A program made the translations under genes and the position numbers. Shown here one piece after another: positions 12,033 to 23,824 of a stretch of 64,000 nt of DNA (its first letter is position 1; each line of letters begins with the position of its first letter). The DNA comes from Saksenaea vasiformis B4078 (Eukaryota; Mucoromycota; Mucoromycetes; Mucorales; Saksenaeaceae): positions 37,992 through 101,991 of the forward strand of contig JNDT01002338.1 in NCBI GenBank assembly GCA_000697055.1, read 5' to 3'. Below the pieces are notes generated by a model. It was given only the letters and a program-made list of their open reading frames with translations, did no database searches and was not told the DNA's origin.

Positions 12033-13035
12033 GTTAACCGTACAACCAAGTTACAAGAAATATATAAGTGCCGTTATATACAAGCACTTGTACATAACCT
12101 TACCTATTTATGGACCATCCGTCGCAGGATGACCTTCTATTCGCCTTGACAGCAAGTACAAATGGGTTCCATGCGGTAGGCATCAGCTGAAAAAGATGTC
12201 ATTCTGCTTTTAAACCGCCAAGCGGGATTTCTAAAACAGTATGAATATGCGGATGACCGGATTCCATTAGGAGAAAGGGAGAAAGAGCGGCCGTCTCCGT
12301 ATAGGTAGATCTCTTCTAGACCAAAATGGTGTCGATAGCAACCGTACTGAAATAAGATCCGATAACAAACGAAGAATAAGGTAACAAGCGTCTCAAGAGT
12401 AACGAGAGATCCCACAAGAGCTTACCATTTCGGTTTAAAAAGGACCGACCTCCATTCATCAGAAGACTAAAGGATTTAGTGGTACTCCTGTCTACTTCCG
12501 CTCTTTATTCTATACACAACTATCCACTCTTGCACACAAAGGGCCATAATACAGTGAGCTACGCAGTAGAATGCACATGTTGGCATTAACGTCTATTTAT
12601 TAAACTTGCACATCTATTTTCCTATTTTTGCATAATGAGGACGCTTATTCATCATCGTCATCATCAGGTCTATCCAAAAGTATTGGTGCATGTGTTGCGC
12701 TATAGTGGTTGATTGCATAACGCCCCTATTTGCAGGAAGATGATATCAAATCTTAACTTAACGGCAAAGTGCCCGGTGAAAAGACTTGAGATGGTCTCTA
12801 GCTTATTGTGTGTGAGTACATATTTCCATGGTGTAAGAAACTATACACAGGAAGTAATTTAGGAGACCAGATACATAACAAGAACTGCATTTAACTCACT
12901 CGTTGCGTTAAAAATTAACGGCAAGTGCACGGTACATGAAACATATAAATAGGCAAACAAAATAAATACATTGACTAGACGTACAAATGCATTCCTGTTT
13001 GTTAATTTGAAGTTTCCAGCGATCTTCTTGGTTGT
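12033..13035. other. Intergenic region, no gene seen
   Basis: It lies between the 5' end of the SulP gene and the 3' end of the transhydrogenase gene. Open frames are short and unconvincing. A small ATC/TCA-rich microsatellite lies at about 12650-12667. Confidence 0.5.
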
Positions 13036-14744
13036 TTAATAGGAAGTCATAGAATTTTCGAGAATCCAGCTCAGTTGTTCACGCGCTGGCTCACGATTTG
13101 GAGACAGTCTCGTAATACGCTGCTGTGGTAAAGTCCCTTCCACCAGTGCGGGGATGTGTGAACTGTCGTATCCGAGCGCAGAGAGCCCATTGGGCATTCC
13201 CAAATCTTGCAGGAACCTTGTCAATTTCTCCGCCAGTACGTCGCCTGCTACGGACTCTTTCATGTTGGAATCAGCACCGAACGCCACAGCCGCCTCTACG
13301 TGGCGCTTAGGTGACGCGGAGGACGTAAATTTAAAGACGGCAGGAGCAGTTAATGCCACGGATACTCCATGAGGCTACATATACAAAATCAGTTCGTACC
13401 TGGATACGCTGATGTCCCTGATGGACTTACAACAATAGGATGATCAACTTTGTAGCCGGGATGCTTGTACTTTTTGTTCAATCCGCTAATAGGATAGCTC
13501 AGTCCATGACAGAGATGGACACCTGCATTGCCAAAGCCAATGCCTGCGAAAGTTGCTGCTAGTAGCATCTGAGACTGCGCTTCCGTGTCTTCTGGGTCCT
13601 TAACAGATCGCGGAAGATATTTAATAACCATCTTCAATGCATGCAGCGACCACACGTCGCTAATAGGGTTAGATCCTTGGTATGCAGGGCGGGCCATCGG
13701 ATTTGTAGGTCGTGGTGATCGAGCATTGAAAGGCAAGGCAGTATAAGACTCCAGTGCGTGGCTACAAAAGAAAACAGGATGAGAGCGTTGGAAAGACAGG
13801 CAGGAAGTATATACCATAAAACGTCAAGTCCACTTGCGGCGTGCACTTCCGGAGGCATACTGCGGGTGTTCAGTGGGTCTACAATGCCTAAAATAGGCTT
13901 CAACGCGCGATGGGCAATGCCCGTCTTTGTCTGCAGTGGTTCGTAATCAAACACAGCTGTTCCCGTAGTTTCTGATCCAGTTCCGGCAGTAGTCGGCACT
14001 AATCATTTTGTCTGCATTTGCATTTATTCTTATTCATTTTCTTACCAGCAATTAAAGGCTTTAATGCATTTTGGACTTGCTTGCCTTTGCCAATGGGTGC
14101 ATTCACAAAGTCAAGAAACTCAGCGTCGGGGTGTGAACTGTACAGACTCGCGGCTTTGGCAGTGTCAATCACCGACCCTCCTCCCACAGCAACGAAGGCA
14201 TCAGGCTGATGTCTGCGAGCGAATTCAATGGCATGCTTCAAGCTTGTGTCTGTAGGTTCAATACGGACATTATCGTAGATAATATAATTGACTTTGTTCC
14301 TTTCCAATGATTCAACGACGGCTTTGAGTGGATGAAGCTTAGCGATCTGTAAGGAAACTATTAGCAAGCGTCATAAAGCCAACAGTATACACCGTTTCTT
14401 TCTTACCGTTTTGTCTGTATAGACTGCAACCTTGGAAGCTTTGATATTGTTTATATCCATTCCTATTTCGCTGTCATGCCATATCAGCACCTTGCGTAAG
14501 GTACATGTACTAACCTAGTAGCACCTGGCCCGAAGCGTACGTTGCTTGCAGCCATTTCAAATGCATAATCCGTCGAGTCTTGAGACTGTGCATATCCTCT
14601 GCTATAGCGAAGCAGGCTCGGTAGAGTCCCAGGTACAGATGGGTGGGAGTGGGCGTGAGCGTGGGAATGACAGGGGCATCTGGCTGCTCCGGACTGCAAT
14701 AATCCTAGCAGACGCACGACGTTTGAACGAGACGAGGCAGCCAT
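13036..14744 (-). CDS. Hydroxyacid-oxoacid transhydrogenase, mitochondrial (iron-type alcohol dehydrogenase family)
   Basis: Six exons (14515-14744, 14407-14470, 14046-14346, 13815-13998, 13431-13761, 13036-13374) encode 482 residues. It is the ADHFE1/HOT type: it couples 4-hydroxybutyrate oxidation to 2-oxoglutarate reduction in mitochondria. Signs are the nucleotide-binding VGGGSVIDTAK, PTTAGTGSETT, the metal-site segments GLDVLCHALESYTA and NAGVHLCHGLSYPISG, and VPHGVSVALTAP. The 'SRPTNPMARPAYQGSNPISD'-type insert is typical of this subgroup, unlike bacterial alcohol dehydrogenases. The N-terminal about 50 residues are Arg/Ser-rich with a His-rich patch, fitting a mitochondrial targeting peptide. 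All phases agree. Identity is firm; the exact reaction is from family knowledge. Confidence 0.93.
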
Positions 14745-16140
14745 CTGTTTAATCGGAAAAAGATTAGTACAAGAGTAAAAAGTCTATGACTAAGGCACAT
14801 TCCTTTTAATGGGTGACGGTGAATACTCGTACTCACGATTATGCGGCGGAGTTTTGGCAAAATCAAGCATAGGTGGACGTGTAACAAAGTACTGCAAGCA
14901 TGTTTTTGCGCTGATGTATAGAAAAAATCAATACTGGGTTATTTAACACTGCAATGTCCATTGCCAAGTACTTTGATTTAATGGCATGGAAGAAATCTTA
15001 TCGATTATAAAATATACAGAAGTAATGAGCTCAACGACATGATTTTGAGATTACAGATCAATACTCCTACATATTCTTGCTCGCGTGGATATTCCTCTCC
15101 CACAACGCCTAGCAGTTCTTCCAAGATAGATAACCATGGCGAGTGAGACTGTCTGTTCTTGCCACTATTGTAGGCGTCCGACCATTGCACTTGTGATAGA
15201 TCCATAAACAAATATCGATACGTTTGCTATTCGATGTATCATTTGTACATTAGACGTCAAATATTTGTCCGTCTTTACTGAAATCAGTTCTGCTCTGCAC
15301 TCTTTTCTTTAGTGCCTTTCATGATATTCCTACAATGCCTTCCCGGTGGATTTTGGACTTCATGCTGTCCTCCCAAATATAGCATTACCAAACATGAACC
15401 ACGGGGTTTTGTCCGTTACTGTTCCTGTATAAACTAAAAGTTTCCACTTTCTGATATCTCTGCAATGAGCCTTTATAATAATTTTCCTGGTATTTCTTCT
15501 TCTATGCAATTTCCCAGGCACAGCCACGTCAAGCGATTTATCGTGAAATAATTAACTAACAATTTCATCTCATTCTGCTAAATGAAAGATGAGTAAAAAT
15601 GAACACCAAACGTGTTTTGGACCTTCTTTCCGTGATAGAACCAACATGTGAAATGATTGAAGCCAGCGTACTTTGCCAAGCACATTTTTTATTTGTTATC
15701 CTGAAAAGCATTTCATGGTATCATATTGATGAAATATGGATTATCAGATGGCGTAGAGGTTACAGAAAGTCAAGATTAATTAGCAAAGCTTGATGGATTT
15801 TAGCAGAGTGACATTTTGCTTGCATTTTGAAAAATGTCGTACACGGCATGGATGCCCGCCGGCTTGCACCTGCCAGCGTATTACTGTAGAAACACAGTAC
15901 CGCACTCAGTTATTCAATATGCAGCCGAGCGATTTTCTTACGACGCACCTTAGGCTTCTGGTTGCAGCTTACGTTCTCCTGGGACCGTTCCAGTATCGAA
16001 AGATTCTATTTAGATTCTATTTCAGTCGATGCTATACAAAGCATATTTTTAAATCTGTATGTCACCAATTAAAGCGCAGGTCTCCCATGCCTTCCGTATA
16101 TGCTGACTCCTTGTGTAGTGCATCACTGAACTCCCACAAA
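14745..16140. other. Intergenic region, no convincing gene
   Basis: It lies between the 5' ends of two divergent genes (transhydrogenase and PPR-like protein). A (+) frame at 15790-16179 is open for 129 codons but has no recognisable features. TA-rich stretches occur around 15470-15560. Confidence 0.5.
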
Positions 16141-16149
16141 GCTTGTATG

Positions 16150-16192
16150 AAAGGGCAGGCCAATGATGGACATCTGTGACTTCGTCGTGTGG
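16150..16192 (+). repeat. Short dispersed repeat, copy 3
   Basis: It contains CCAATGATGGA followed by TGTGACTTCGTCGTG, matching the (-) strand at 5770-5840 and more weakly at 4265-4340. It lies just upstream of, and in frame with, the PPR-like protein, where it would encode MMDICDFVV if the longer start were used. Confidence 0.4.
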
Positions 16193-16261
16193 GTCTCCGA
16201 AGACAATTCCTTTGGGCAGCGGACTTCAACCGTTGTTAGACGAAAGGCTTTGTTTTTTTCG

Positions 16262-17416
16262 ATGCTGTCAAGGGCTGGTATACGATCCCTCCGTGTGGGG
16301 GCCCAATGCGTAGGAAGGAAATGGCTTTTGCAGACAACTGCATCCCAGTTCCGTATACATGCTCAGTCCTATGGGGATCATTACCGAACATCAATGAGAC
16401 AGTATGCCACGGATCAACAACAAGAGACTATCGCGACAAAGAACACGTCGTATTACAATCAATTACTCGCTGATATGGCCAAAAACGCTTCTGCAGAAGA
16501 GGCCCAAGCCCTTTACGACAAGGTGTTTCGATATCGCCAGTGTCATGCTGACATGGATACCTATATGCAACTTATACTGGCCTATATCCGTTCGAACCAA
16601 CTCGATAATGCGATGGGTATCTACTATGAGCTCCGTGATTACCATGAACGGATGGAATCAAAGGAGGCGTCGTCTATAATTGACCTCAACAAACGTTTCT
16701 ATACTACGCTGATTCTCGCGCTGACCGAGAACGTCGTTAACGCAAAAACATCAGATGGACAAGTCATGTACGGCTATACAGTAGCAGATGCTCCTGAACA
16801 ATGGTTTGACACAGATGATGGAGAGGGGCACCCGGTTCTTCGAGCTGCACTTGCATTGTTCAACGATATGCGACAGTTGGACATTCAACCAAGCGTAGAA
16901 ACCTACCAGGCGATCCTTCGCGTCTGCAGCAAGCACAAGGACGAGTATACGCTCGAACAGATCCACAGACTTCTGCGAATGGATATTGCCGTCGACCCCG
17001 ACGCAGCAATTGATTCTATGCTTATCAAAGCTTACCATAGTGTTGCTGACTATGAGCAAGTACAGCAGATATGGCAAGCTTCAACTCAGTCCGGAATTAA
17101 GGTGGATCAAGATACAGTTGCACTTGTGTTAGACAGCTGCAAGTACAATATACAGCATGCAAAGTACGTGTGGGATCTGTTGAGCAGGGAAGGCTATTCG
17201 CTCAACACTGAGCACTACCGTTTATACATCGAGGCCTTGTGTCGAAGCTCGAACGAAGGATGGGAAGAAGCGTGGCGGTTAATGGATGCGAACTCTCTTG
17301 TGGACAGAAAAGCTGTAAATATATTGGTACATTTTGCTGAGCAAAAAGACATCCCAGAGCAGACGATGGCAGAGTTTGAATTATGGAAAGAAAAGCATTT
17401 TGGTGGAGATCAATAA
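16262..17416 (+). CDS. Pentatricopeptide-repeat-like mitochondrial protein
   Basis: A single exon of 384 residues from the ATG at 16262. The frame extends upstream to an ATG at 16163, but the internal start yields a typical mitochondrial presequence (MLSRAGIRSLRVGAQCVGRK). The body consists of helical repeats of about 35 residues. Segments such as ADMDTYMQLILAYIRSNQLD, NAMGIYYELRD, QPSVETYQAILRVCSKHK and DAAIDSMLIKAYHSV fit the PPR pattern. PPR proteins bind organellar RNA and act in its processing or translation; the target is unknown. The 3' end faces the PAN1-like gene with a spacer of only 122 bases. The lack of introns is unusual among its neighbours. Confidence 0.75.
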   Translation: MLSRAGIRSLRVGAQCVGRKWLLQTTASQFRIHAQSYGDHYRTSMRQYATDQQQETIATKNTSYYNQLLADMAKNASAEEAQALYDKVFRYRQCHADMDTYMQLILAYIRSNQLDNAMGIYYELRDYHERMESKEASSIIDLNKRFYTTLILALTENVVNAKTSDGQVMYGYTVADAPEQWFDTDDGEGHPVLRAALALFNDMRQLDIQPSVETYQAILRVCSKHKDEYTLEQIHRLLRMDIAVDPDAAIDSMLIKAYHSVADYEQVQQIWQASTQSGIKVDQDTVALVLDSCKYNIQHAKYVWDLLSREGYSLNTEHYRLYIEALCRSSNEGWEEAWRLMDANSLVDRKAVNILVHFAEQKDIPEQTMAEFELWKEKHFGGDQ

Positions 17417-17538
17417 ATTATTTTCATTATTTATTGTACCCCCTCTCTCTAGAGCAATTAAGGAAGGGAGAGCAAGTGATGTGGACGTGATGGCTATTGG
17501 GACGTACAAGAGAATTACGGTAAGGAGGAAAAGCGAGT

Positions 17539-19977
17539 TTAGAATTCGGGGAAACGGTCTTCAAAGGTGGGGTCTGTATCCGGAGCCTGTGCGAGGGCAA
17601 TTTCAAACGAAAGATCTTGAATGAATGCCTTGAGGTCTTCAGCGACGGATGCACCGTGTTCAAAGCGGTTCCTTTCCTCAATTTTCTTTTGGTCTGTTTC
17701 ATGCTTTCTAATGTCCAATCCAATCATACTGATTTCCATACGGATTGCGTTGACAGCATCATCGATATCCCGCAAAGATTCGTCAACTGTATCCGCGTAG
17801 TTTATGAAATCTGCACGTTCCTCCTCAATCTTGCGACATTCGCCTGAAATGTCCACCGAACTTGTCTTGCCTGTAATCTTCCCCATGCGTGCAGCAACCA
17901 TTGCCTTGGCCTTTGCACGAATCCGATCACTCTCTGTAATCTCACCGTTTGGCCCTGTACCAACAATGTCCAGCGCAGGCGATGAAGTATTTGACGACTT
18001 TGCCGCTTTATCCTTAACCAGTTGAGTCTTCTTCTCTGCCAAGTCATTCTCTGTTTCCTTCAGCTGTCGTATCAATCCTCGCAGAGTATCCGACAACAAA
18101 TACTGGATCTCAGACTCCAGTGATTTTTCCTGCTGTGCAAGATCGGAAAGCTCATTGGTTTTCTGGATGTACTCCTCCCATAGCTGGCTAGCATTGGCAT
18201 GCGTCGAGTTGTTGATTTCCCCTTGCAACTGTCTAACTTTTTCTTTTATATCATCAATATCCTTCCGTTCGGTGTAGGAAAGTTCTTTATAGGTCTTTGG
18301 CGTTCTATGTGTTGCTTCATATTCGAGTTTCTTGATGAGTTCCTTTTTTTCCGCTATCTGCTTTCGAAGATCAGATACCCTTGTCGCCTTTCCTCGATAT
18401 TCGTAGCTAGATATTGTAAGTGATCGTGAAGCAGAAGGCGAGGGTGAATCATCACGAATCTGTCCCCATCGACTTCTATCTGGCCCCATTCTTCGAGCGC
18501 TTGACACGTAACCTACGTCTGCATTGTTCTCTTCTGGCTTCTCCTTTGCGTTGCGAGATGGGCTAACGGAACGAGCCCTCTGTGGTGTTCGGCTGGGCGG
18601 AGATAGCAGGGATGGTGACGACGCGCTGAAGTTGGATATATTCCGTTTTCTAGCAATGCCTTGAAGAATCGACTGCTTTAACGCAGTAACGCTCTCTTTC
18701 AATTCACGCGTTGAAGGGGGCACAAGTTCGGGTGGTAATGTGGTTGGGACGTCGTAGCCATTTAGTTTGCGGTAAATGAGATGCATTGCAACAGAAAATT
18801 CATCAACGTTGAGCTTTCCTTGATTGTTTGGATCCGCCAAATTCCTGAGGATAGCCGATAAGTTGATAATGAACCAGAAAAGAGATAGTTACCAAATCTG
18901 CATCAGAACGTTTTGTGGAAGGCCTGATTGTGTAAATATCTCCTTTGCCTTATCTCCCGTCAGAAATCCTTTATTTTCCGTATCCCATGCTGTAAAGATC
19001 TTCTTGTACCGTTTCCTCTCTTCTGTCGTCACAGCCCAAGGGATTTTGACGCCGCTCGACATGCTCTGAAATTGAGTATTTGAGTGAAAAGTTGAAGATC
19101 CTTGTGGCATCATTCGATTTGTAAAATCCAAATTGTTTCCGTACATTCCTGTAGGCATCGGCACGCTCTGTCCCGAGCTTACAGTGGCACCGGTCATCAG
19201 AGGTACCTGCAACCCAGTCGTAGTCGATTGCTGATACCCAGTCGTTTGGCTTGGAAGGGACTGAGTACCCGAGGTTGAGTTGATTACAGATAGCGATAAT
19301 GATCGATGAGGCGCTCCTGTTGCTGTGGGTTGCTGGAACATTGGTATGGACCCTGTCTGCTGAGACGCCACTCCTCCCGAAGACTGGATCATTGCTGCTG
19401 CATTCTGGATTTCGTTGCGTATCGCGTCGGGTAATGTCTGAGGAATATCCCTACCGGTCATTTTCATGGATGTGAGATACATGGCCAAAGCAAATTCAGG
19501 AAACGTAAGTTGCGGCATTTTGGTAACATTGGAAAGATCCCTTTATCATCGTTTAATAGACTTTAGATCGAAATCTCTTTAACAAAGTATAGATACCATA
19601 TTTGCGCCAGAGCGGCATCTCCGAGATTGGACCGGGAAAGCACGTCTTTGGCTGCTGTCGCTGTCATGTGTAATAAAAGGCTAAGTTTCCCTAGTCAAAC
19701 TCTAGCTCAAAACATACCAGTCAAATATTTGTTATCTGTAGACGCTTGAGCGAAAATCGATTCATATCTATTCTGATCCGCTTGTGCGAGAAAGCTCAGT
19801 CGAATACCTACAATAGACATGAAACAAATGAGCATCTCTTGGACAAATGACGGGCGCAGGTTAGAACATGACAGGTAGCCCTGCTTAACTGAGCCAAGGC
19901 TTGGGGTCCATCAGATGATATCGAGATGACCCGCTATGCTACGTGAATTATAGCCTACCAGTTGATGGACTCGCCAT
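17539..19977 (-). CDS. PAN1-like EH-domain endocytic/actin regulatory protein
   Basis: Five exons (19959-19977, 19718-19807, 19597-19660, 18893-19540, 17539-18844) encode 708 residues. Two EH domains are visible: the first near residues 10-100 (FLAQADQNRYESIF to FALAMYLTSMKMTGRDIP), the second near 215-310 (PWAVTTEERKRYKKIFTAWD, FLTGDKAKEIF, YRKLNGYDVPTTLPPELVPP). Ser/Pro-rich text and a long coiled coil (about residues 410-640) follow. EH domains bind NPF motifs of endocytic adaptors; PAN1 activates Arp2/3 at actin patches. The short ending (TDPTFEDRFPEF) carries no visible WH2 motif or proline-rich tail, unlike classical PAN1, so it may act as scaffold only. The start is set by a 19-nt first exon whose phase fits perfectly. 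It shares a 112-bp divergent promoter with the intermediate peptidase gene. Confidence 0.88.
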
Positions 19978-20089
19978 GCCTTCCGTCAACGTTGACCTTT
20001 TAGATTGCACTGGGTAAGAAAGATGCGCAAAGTACAAAAACGTGCGCGGAGTGTCAAATTGATTTCCTAGATGAGGGGGGACTGCGGGG
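19978..20089. promoter_or_regulatory. Compact divergent promoter between PAN1-like and intermediate peptidase genes
   Basis: Only 112 bases separate the two start codons (19977 on -, 20090 on +), so core promoters and 5' UTRs of both genes must lie in or overlap this stretch. If the peptidase starts at 20117, the gap is 139 bases. No TATA box is evident. Confidence 0.6.
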
Positions 20090-22608
20090 ATGGACCCTTC
20101 ACGAGCAGAAAGAGCCATGTCGCTACAGATCCTAGGTGCCGCATCGCAAAAGTGCACATACTGTGCTACGCGAAGCGTATTGGCCCGCTTTGCTCCACGA
20201 CTTCTTCAGCGTGCGATTTCAACAGTTCACTCTCAAACATCAGTCAACCCAGCTAGCCCAACAAGTACTTCGAATGACGATTATTTACGATTGCTTTTCG
20301 ATGATAAAAATGTTTGGAAGCAGTACTGCGAGTCAAACCTGATTGTGGACCAGATCAGCGTCCCTTTTTATAAGAAGAACGATAGCAACAAGGCTGGGTT
20401 GTTTCAGAACCCTAATTTCGTAGACGCTGAAGGTTTCGATTACGCTGCAAAGCAGGCGATACAGAGGGCACAGGTCATAGTAGAAAGAATCTGCAGAGCG
20501 CCAGAAAACGGTGTCGAGGAAATGCGGAAAGTTGTAAAGAATCTTGATCGTTTATCCGACACGCTCTGTAGTGTCATTGATATGGCCGAGCTCATCCGTA
20601 ACGCGCATCCGAACACAGAAATTATGGAAGCTGCCAACAAGACGTATGCAGATCTATGTTCCTATATGAATACACTGAATACAGATACCCGGATACATAT
20701 GGTAAGGTGATTTGGAGATAGGAATAAAACGTTAATATTTGCGATAGGTTCTGTCTCAAGTTTTGGGAAACAAGGATATTGTTTCCAGCTTCACCGCGGA
20801 TGAAGATGCTGCAGCTATCGTGTTTTTGCGCGATTTTGAGAAATCTGGTATTCATCTTCCTGACGATCAACGTGCCGAATTTGTTGGACTTTCTGACCGT
20901 ATTATTCTTCTCGGCCGAGAATTTATACAACGGGATCCACGTTCAATTGATCAAATTAAAATTCGAAAATCCTCTTTGCGCGGAATTGTGCAAGGTGTTT
21001 CAAGATCCAACGGGAAAAAGGATGATTATGCGGTTATCCCTACTGACTCTTCGAGTTGTCAAGTCATTCTGAAATATGCCCACGACGAGCAGGTTCGTAA
21101 GCAGGTCTATGAAGCTGTTAATTCTGCCAGCAAAGAGAGTATCTTGATTCTGGAAGAACTCATGCGCACACGCGCGCAATTGGCCAGACTTGTGGGAAAG
21201 CACTCTTTTGCTGAATTACAACTTCAGGATAAAATGGCTAAAAACCCTCGTGAGTCTTTCTTCCCGTTAATTATCACGACTGATGCATTTGAAAAATTTA
21301 CTAGAAAATGTTGATGCTTTCTTGCAGACGCTTCTGCAGCATCAGAAACCTGCTGCAGATAGAGACGTTTTATTATTGCAAAAGGCAATGCAAAAGACAC
21401 AGAGAACTTCTTCTCTACCTCAAGTGAATGCTTGGGATCGTGATTACTATATGCAGATTTATAATGCATCTGAGCCGGTTTCGCATCGTGCACCATCTCC
21501 CTATTTCACTGTGGGATCGGTGATACAGGGTCTTTCTGCTCTTTTTAAAAATCTGTACGGTGTACAGTTTGAGCCGGCACACCTACAGCAAGGAGAGGCT
21601 TGGCATGAGGAGGTTCGAAAATTGAACGTGATCTGTGAACGGGAAGGGAAGATCGGTACTATCTACTGCGATCTGTTTGATCGCGCTGGAAAAACCACAA
21701 ACGCAGCACACTATACAGTGCGTACGTCTCGACGGGTTGACGACGACGATGAAGAAAATGACATCCGTTACGCATTTCCACAACAAGACGTATCGGCGGT
21801 CAACTTCCTGCCTCCAGCAGTGCATTCATCGGATATTATTCGCGGGCGTGAAGGTCGTTTCCAGCTCCCTGTGATCGTATTGACGTGCGATTTTACACGT
21901 GGTAACAATGGACGTTCTTTGCTTTCTATGTTCGAGGTAGAGACCTTGTTCCATGAAATGGGTCACGCGATGCACTCCATGCTTGGCCGTACTGATTTTC
22001 ACAACGTGGCTGGAACTCGGTGTGCAACTGACTTTGTGGAGCTGCCGTCTATCTTAATGGAGCATTTTGTATGGCATCCAAAGGTGATTCCCCTCTTCGC
22101 GAAGAACCATATCACAGGAGAATCACTGTCGCCAGAGGCTGTCCAAGCCTATTTACAACAGAAACGCCGTTTCAGTGCCATCGAAGTCAACAGTCAGATC
22201 TTGATGGCGATGCTAGACCAACAGTATCATTCACCAAGAGCTGCGGATCCTAGATTTTCAAGTGCTGCTACGTGGTATTCTATTCAAGATAGCGTGGGGT
22301 TGTTCCCAAGCGTACCTGGTACAATGTGGCCGGTGCAATTTGGTCATTTGTTTGGCTACGGAGCAGGATACTACTCCTACCTTTTCGACCGTACCCTTGC
22401 TCGGCGTATTTGGGAGAAATGCTTCGAAAAGAACCCTCTAGATCAAGAAAGAGGCCTAGCGTTCAGAGACAGTCTATTGAAATGGGGTGGCGCGCGTGAT
22501 CCGTGGAAATGTGTAGCAGAAGTCTTGGGCGGCGAAGATGGCGAACGGATAGCAGAGGGTGACGAAGACGCTATGAGAGCTGTTGGGGATTGGGGAATTG
22601 ACGTGTAA
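20090..22608 (+). CDS. OCT1: Mitochondrial intermediate peptidase (M3 metallopeptidase)
   Basis: Three exons (20090-20701, 20748-21249, 21305-22608) encode 805 residues; a second in-frame ATG at 20117 would give 796. The enzyme removes an octapeptide from a subset of imported mitochondrial precursors in the matrix. The zinc site HEMGHAMHSMLG (HExxH), followed by ATDFVELPSILMEHF with the third ligand Glu, is clear. The downstream loop FGHLFGYGAGYYSYLFDR is typical of M3 oligopeptidases. The N-terminus (SQKCTYCATRSVLARFAPRL) is basic and suits mitochondrial import. The length compares well with about 770-800 residues in other fungi. Intron phases (0 and 1) agree. It is transcribed divergently from the PAN1-like gene. 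Confidence 0.95.
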
Positions 22609-22797
22609 ATATCGTAAAAACTGCGGTGACTTGAGACTTGCGGTTTGGTTATCTGTGATGTTCCCCAAGTGTGGAATGAAACACAAAGAAGCAGTATAGA
22701 GGTTGAATATTTAAAAAGAATACATTAAATATGCATTGGACGTCCTTTTTTGTTAAGCACAATCCAGTGTAAATAACACAGTTGTTATTCTTTCTTT
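22609..22797. other. Short intergenic stretch before repeat copy A
   Basis: AT-rich 3' flank of the peptidase gene, presumably its 3' UTR. No gene is seen. Confidence 0.4.
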
Positions 22798-23585
22798 ATA
22801 CTGTTTATTGAAGCACTTTTTACACTACACTAAATAAATCTTGCGTCTCTGAAGAGACGTACTTTGAGTGTGGGCATAAAGCACCAACACGACCAAGACG
22901 GTACGGGACGGTGGTCATGCAGCCTAAACGGCATACACAAAAACATGCTTGATCCTGGTTATGTAATAAATGGTTGAGATCCGTACCGGGGATGTCTGTA
23001 CCAACAGAGCCAAAGAAAAAAGAAAAAGGAAAAAGAAGTGCTCCCTTTAAATATGCATCACTTTCCGTTATCTGAGACACCCTCTTTGTGTGAGATAAAA
23101 GGAACCTATCTTCAACATACCTTTTTCATAAGACCACGGAATCATGTTTCTGATACACCGTTTGTATGAGTCAAGCGAACCCGGCCACTGATTCATTTTT
23201 TGCATCAGACGATGGTACCCTATCACCGACCCGCCTTTTGCGTGACATAAAGAACCATACCTTTCACATACCCTTTGTATGAAATAAACAAAATCCGATC
23301 ACTGACACGCCTTTTGCATGAGACAAAGAACCACTATCTTTAACACGAGATAATCGAGCCCTAACTTTAACACATCCTTGCACGAGACAATGAAACCCAG
23401 TCTCTGATACATCTTTTGTGTTAGATAATGGGAAACTATCAACAGCACATACGCAACATGGAAGAGTATGACACGCAAATCATAGGATTGGATGAACGTA
23501 GAAAAACATACTTCAAAGCGCAGAGTTCATCTGGAAGTAACACCGAATAATTTCAAATAGACGCAAAGTCATGGGAAGTATCATG
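22798..23585 (+). repeat. Dispersed repeat family, copy A
   Basis: The left end reads CTGTTTATTGAAG with ACTTTTTACACTAC shortly after, and a TGCGTCTCTGAAGAGACG segment follows. The middle holds the family core (GACGGTACGGGACGGTGGTC, then CATGCAGCCTAAAC, then ACAGAGCCAAAG). The right end has CATACTTCAAAGCGCAGAG, a CATCTGGAAGTAACACCG segment and TCAAATAGACGCAAAGTCAT. The middle right part is expanded into a degenerate minisatellite. No long open frame remains. The element class is unknown. Confidence 0.75.
23075..23445 (+). repeat. Degenerate ~38-bp tandem repeat inside copy A
   Basis: About ten units resemble GA(C/T)ACACCTTTTGCATGAGA followed by CAAAGAACC and TATCTCT. Examples start near 23150 (GATACACCGTTTGTATGAG), 23230, 23310 and 23410. 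Units have diverged strongly, so the array is old. It is not seen in the other copies of the family. Confidence 0.65.
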
Positions 23586-23824
23586 TAGTTACCACATATA
23601 GAATCCCTAGATGTATTACTAGAACTATGTTTCACCGAGATGTACAATCTCTTTCAGGTACAATGGCGCGCCTTTAAGCTAATTACAGCTATGCAACTTC
23701 ATTTTCTTCATCATGCGCTTTCAGAAGAGGCACTCCTACAGCTGCCTGTTCCGCTGGGAACATGAATATACGTTGTCCTTCAAAAATCTATATAGTTTGT
23801 CGCAGGGGCATTTAGCTTTTTGCT

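Noticed and set aside
16163..16261. Longer N-terminus for the PPR-like protein
   Set aside because: The added residues overlap a dispersed repeat and would bury the mitochondrial presequence that starts at 16262.
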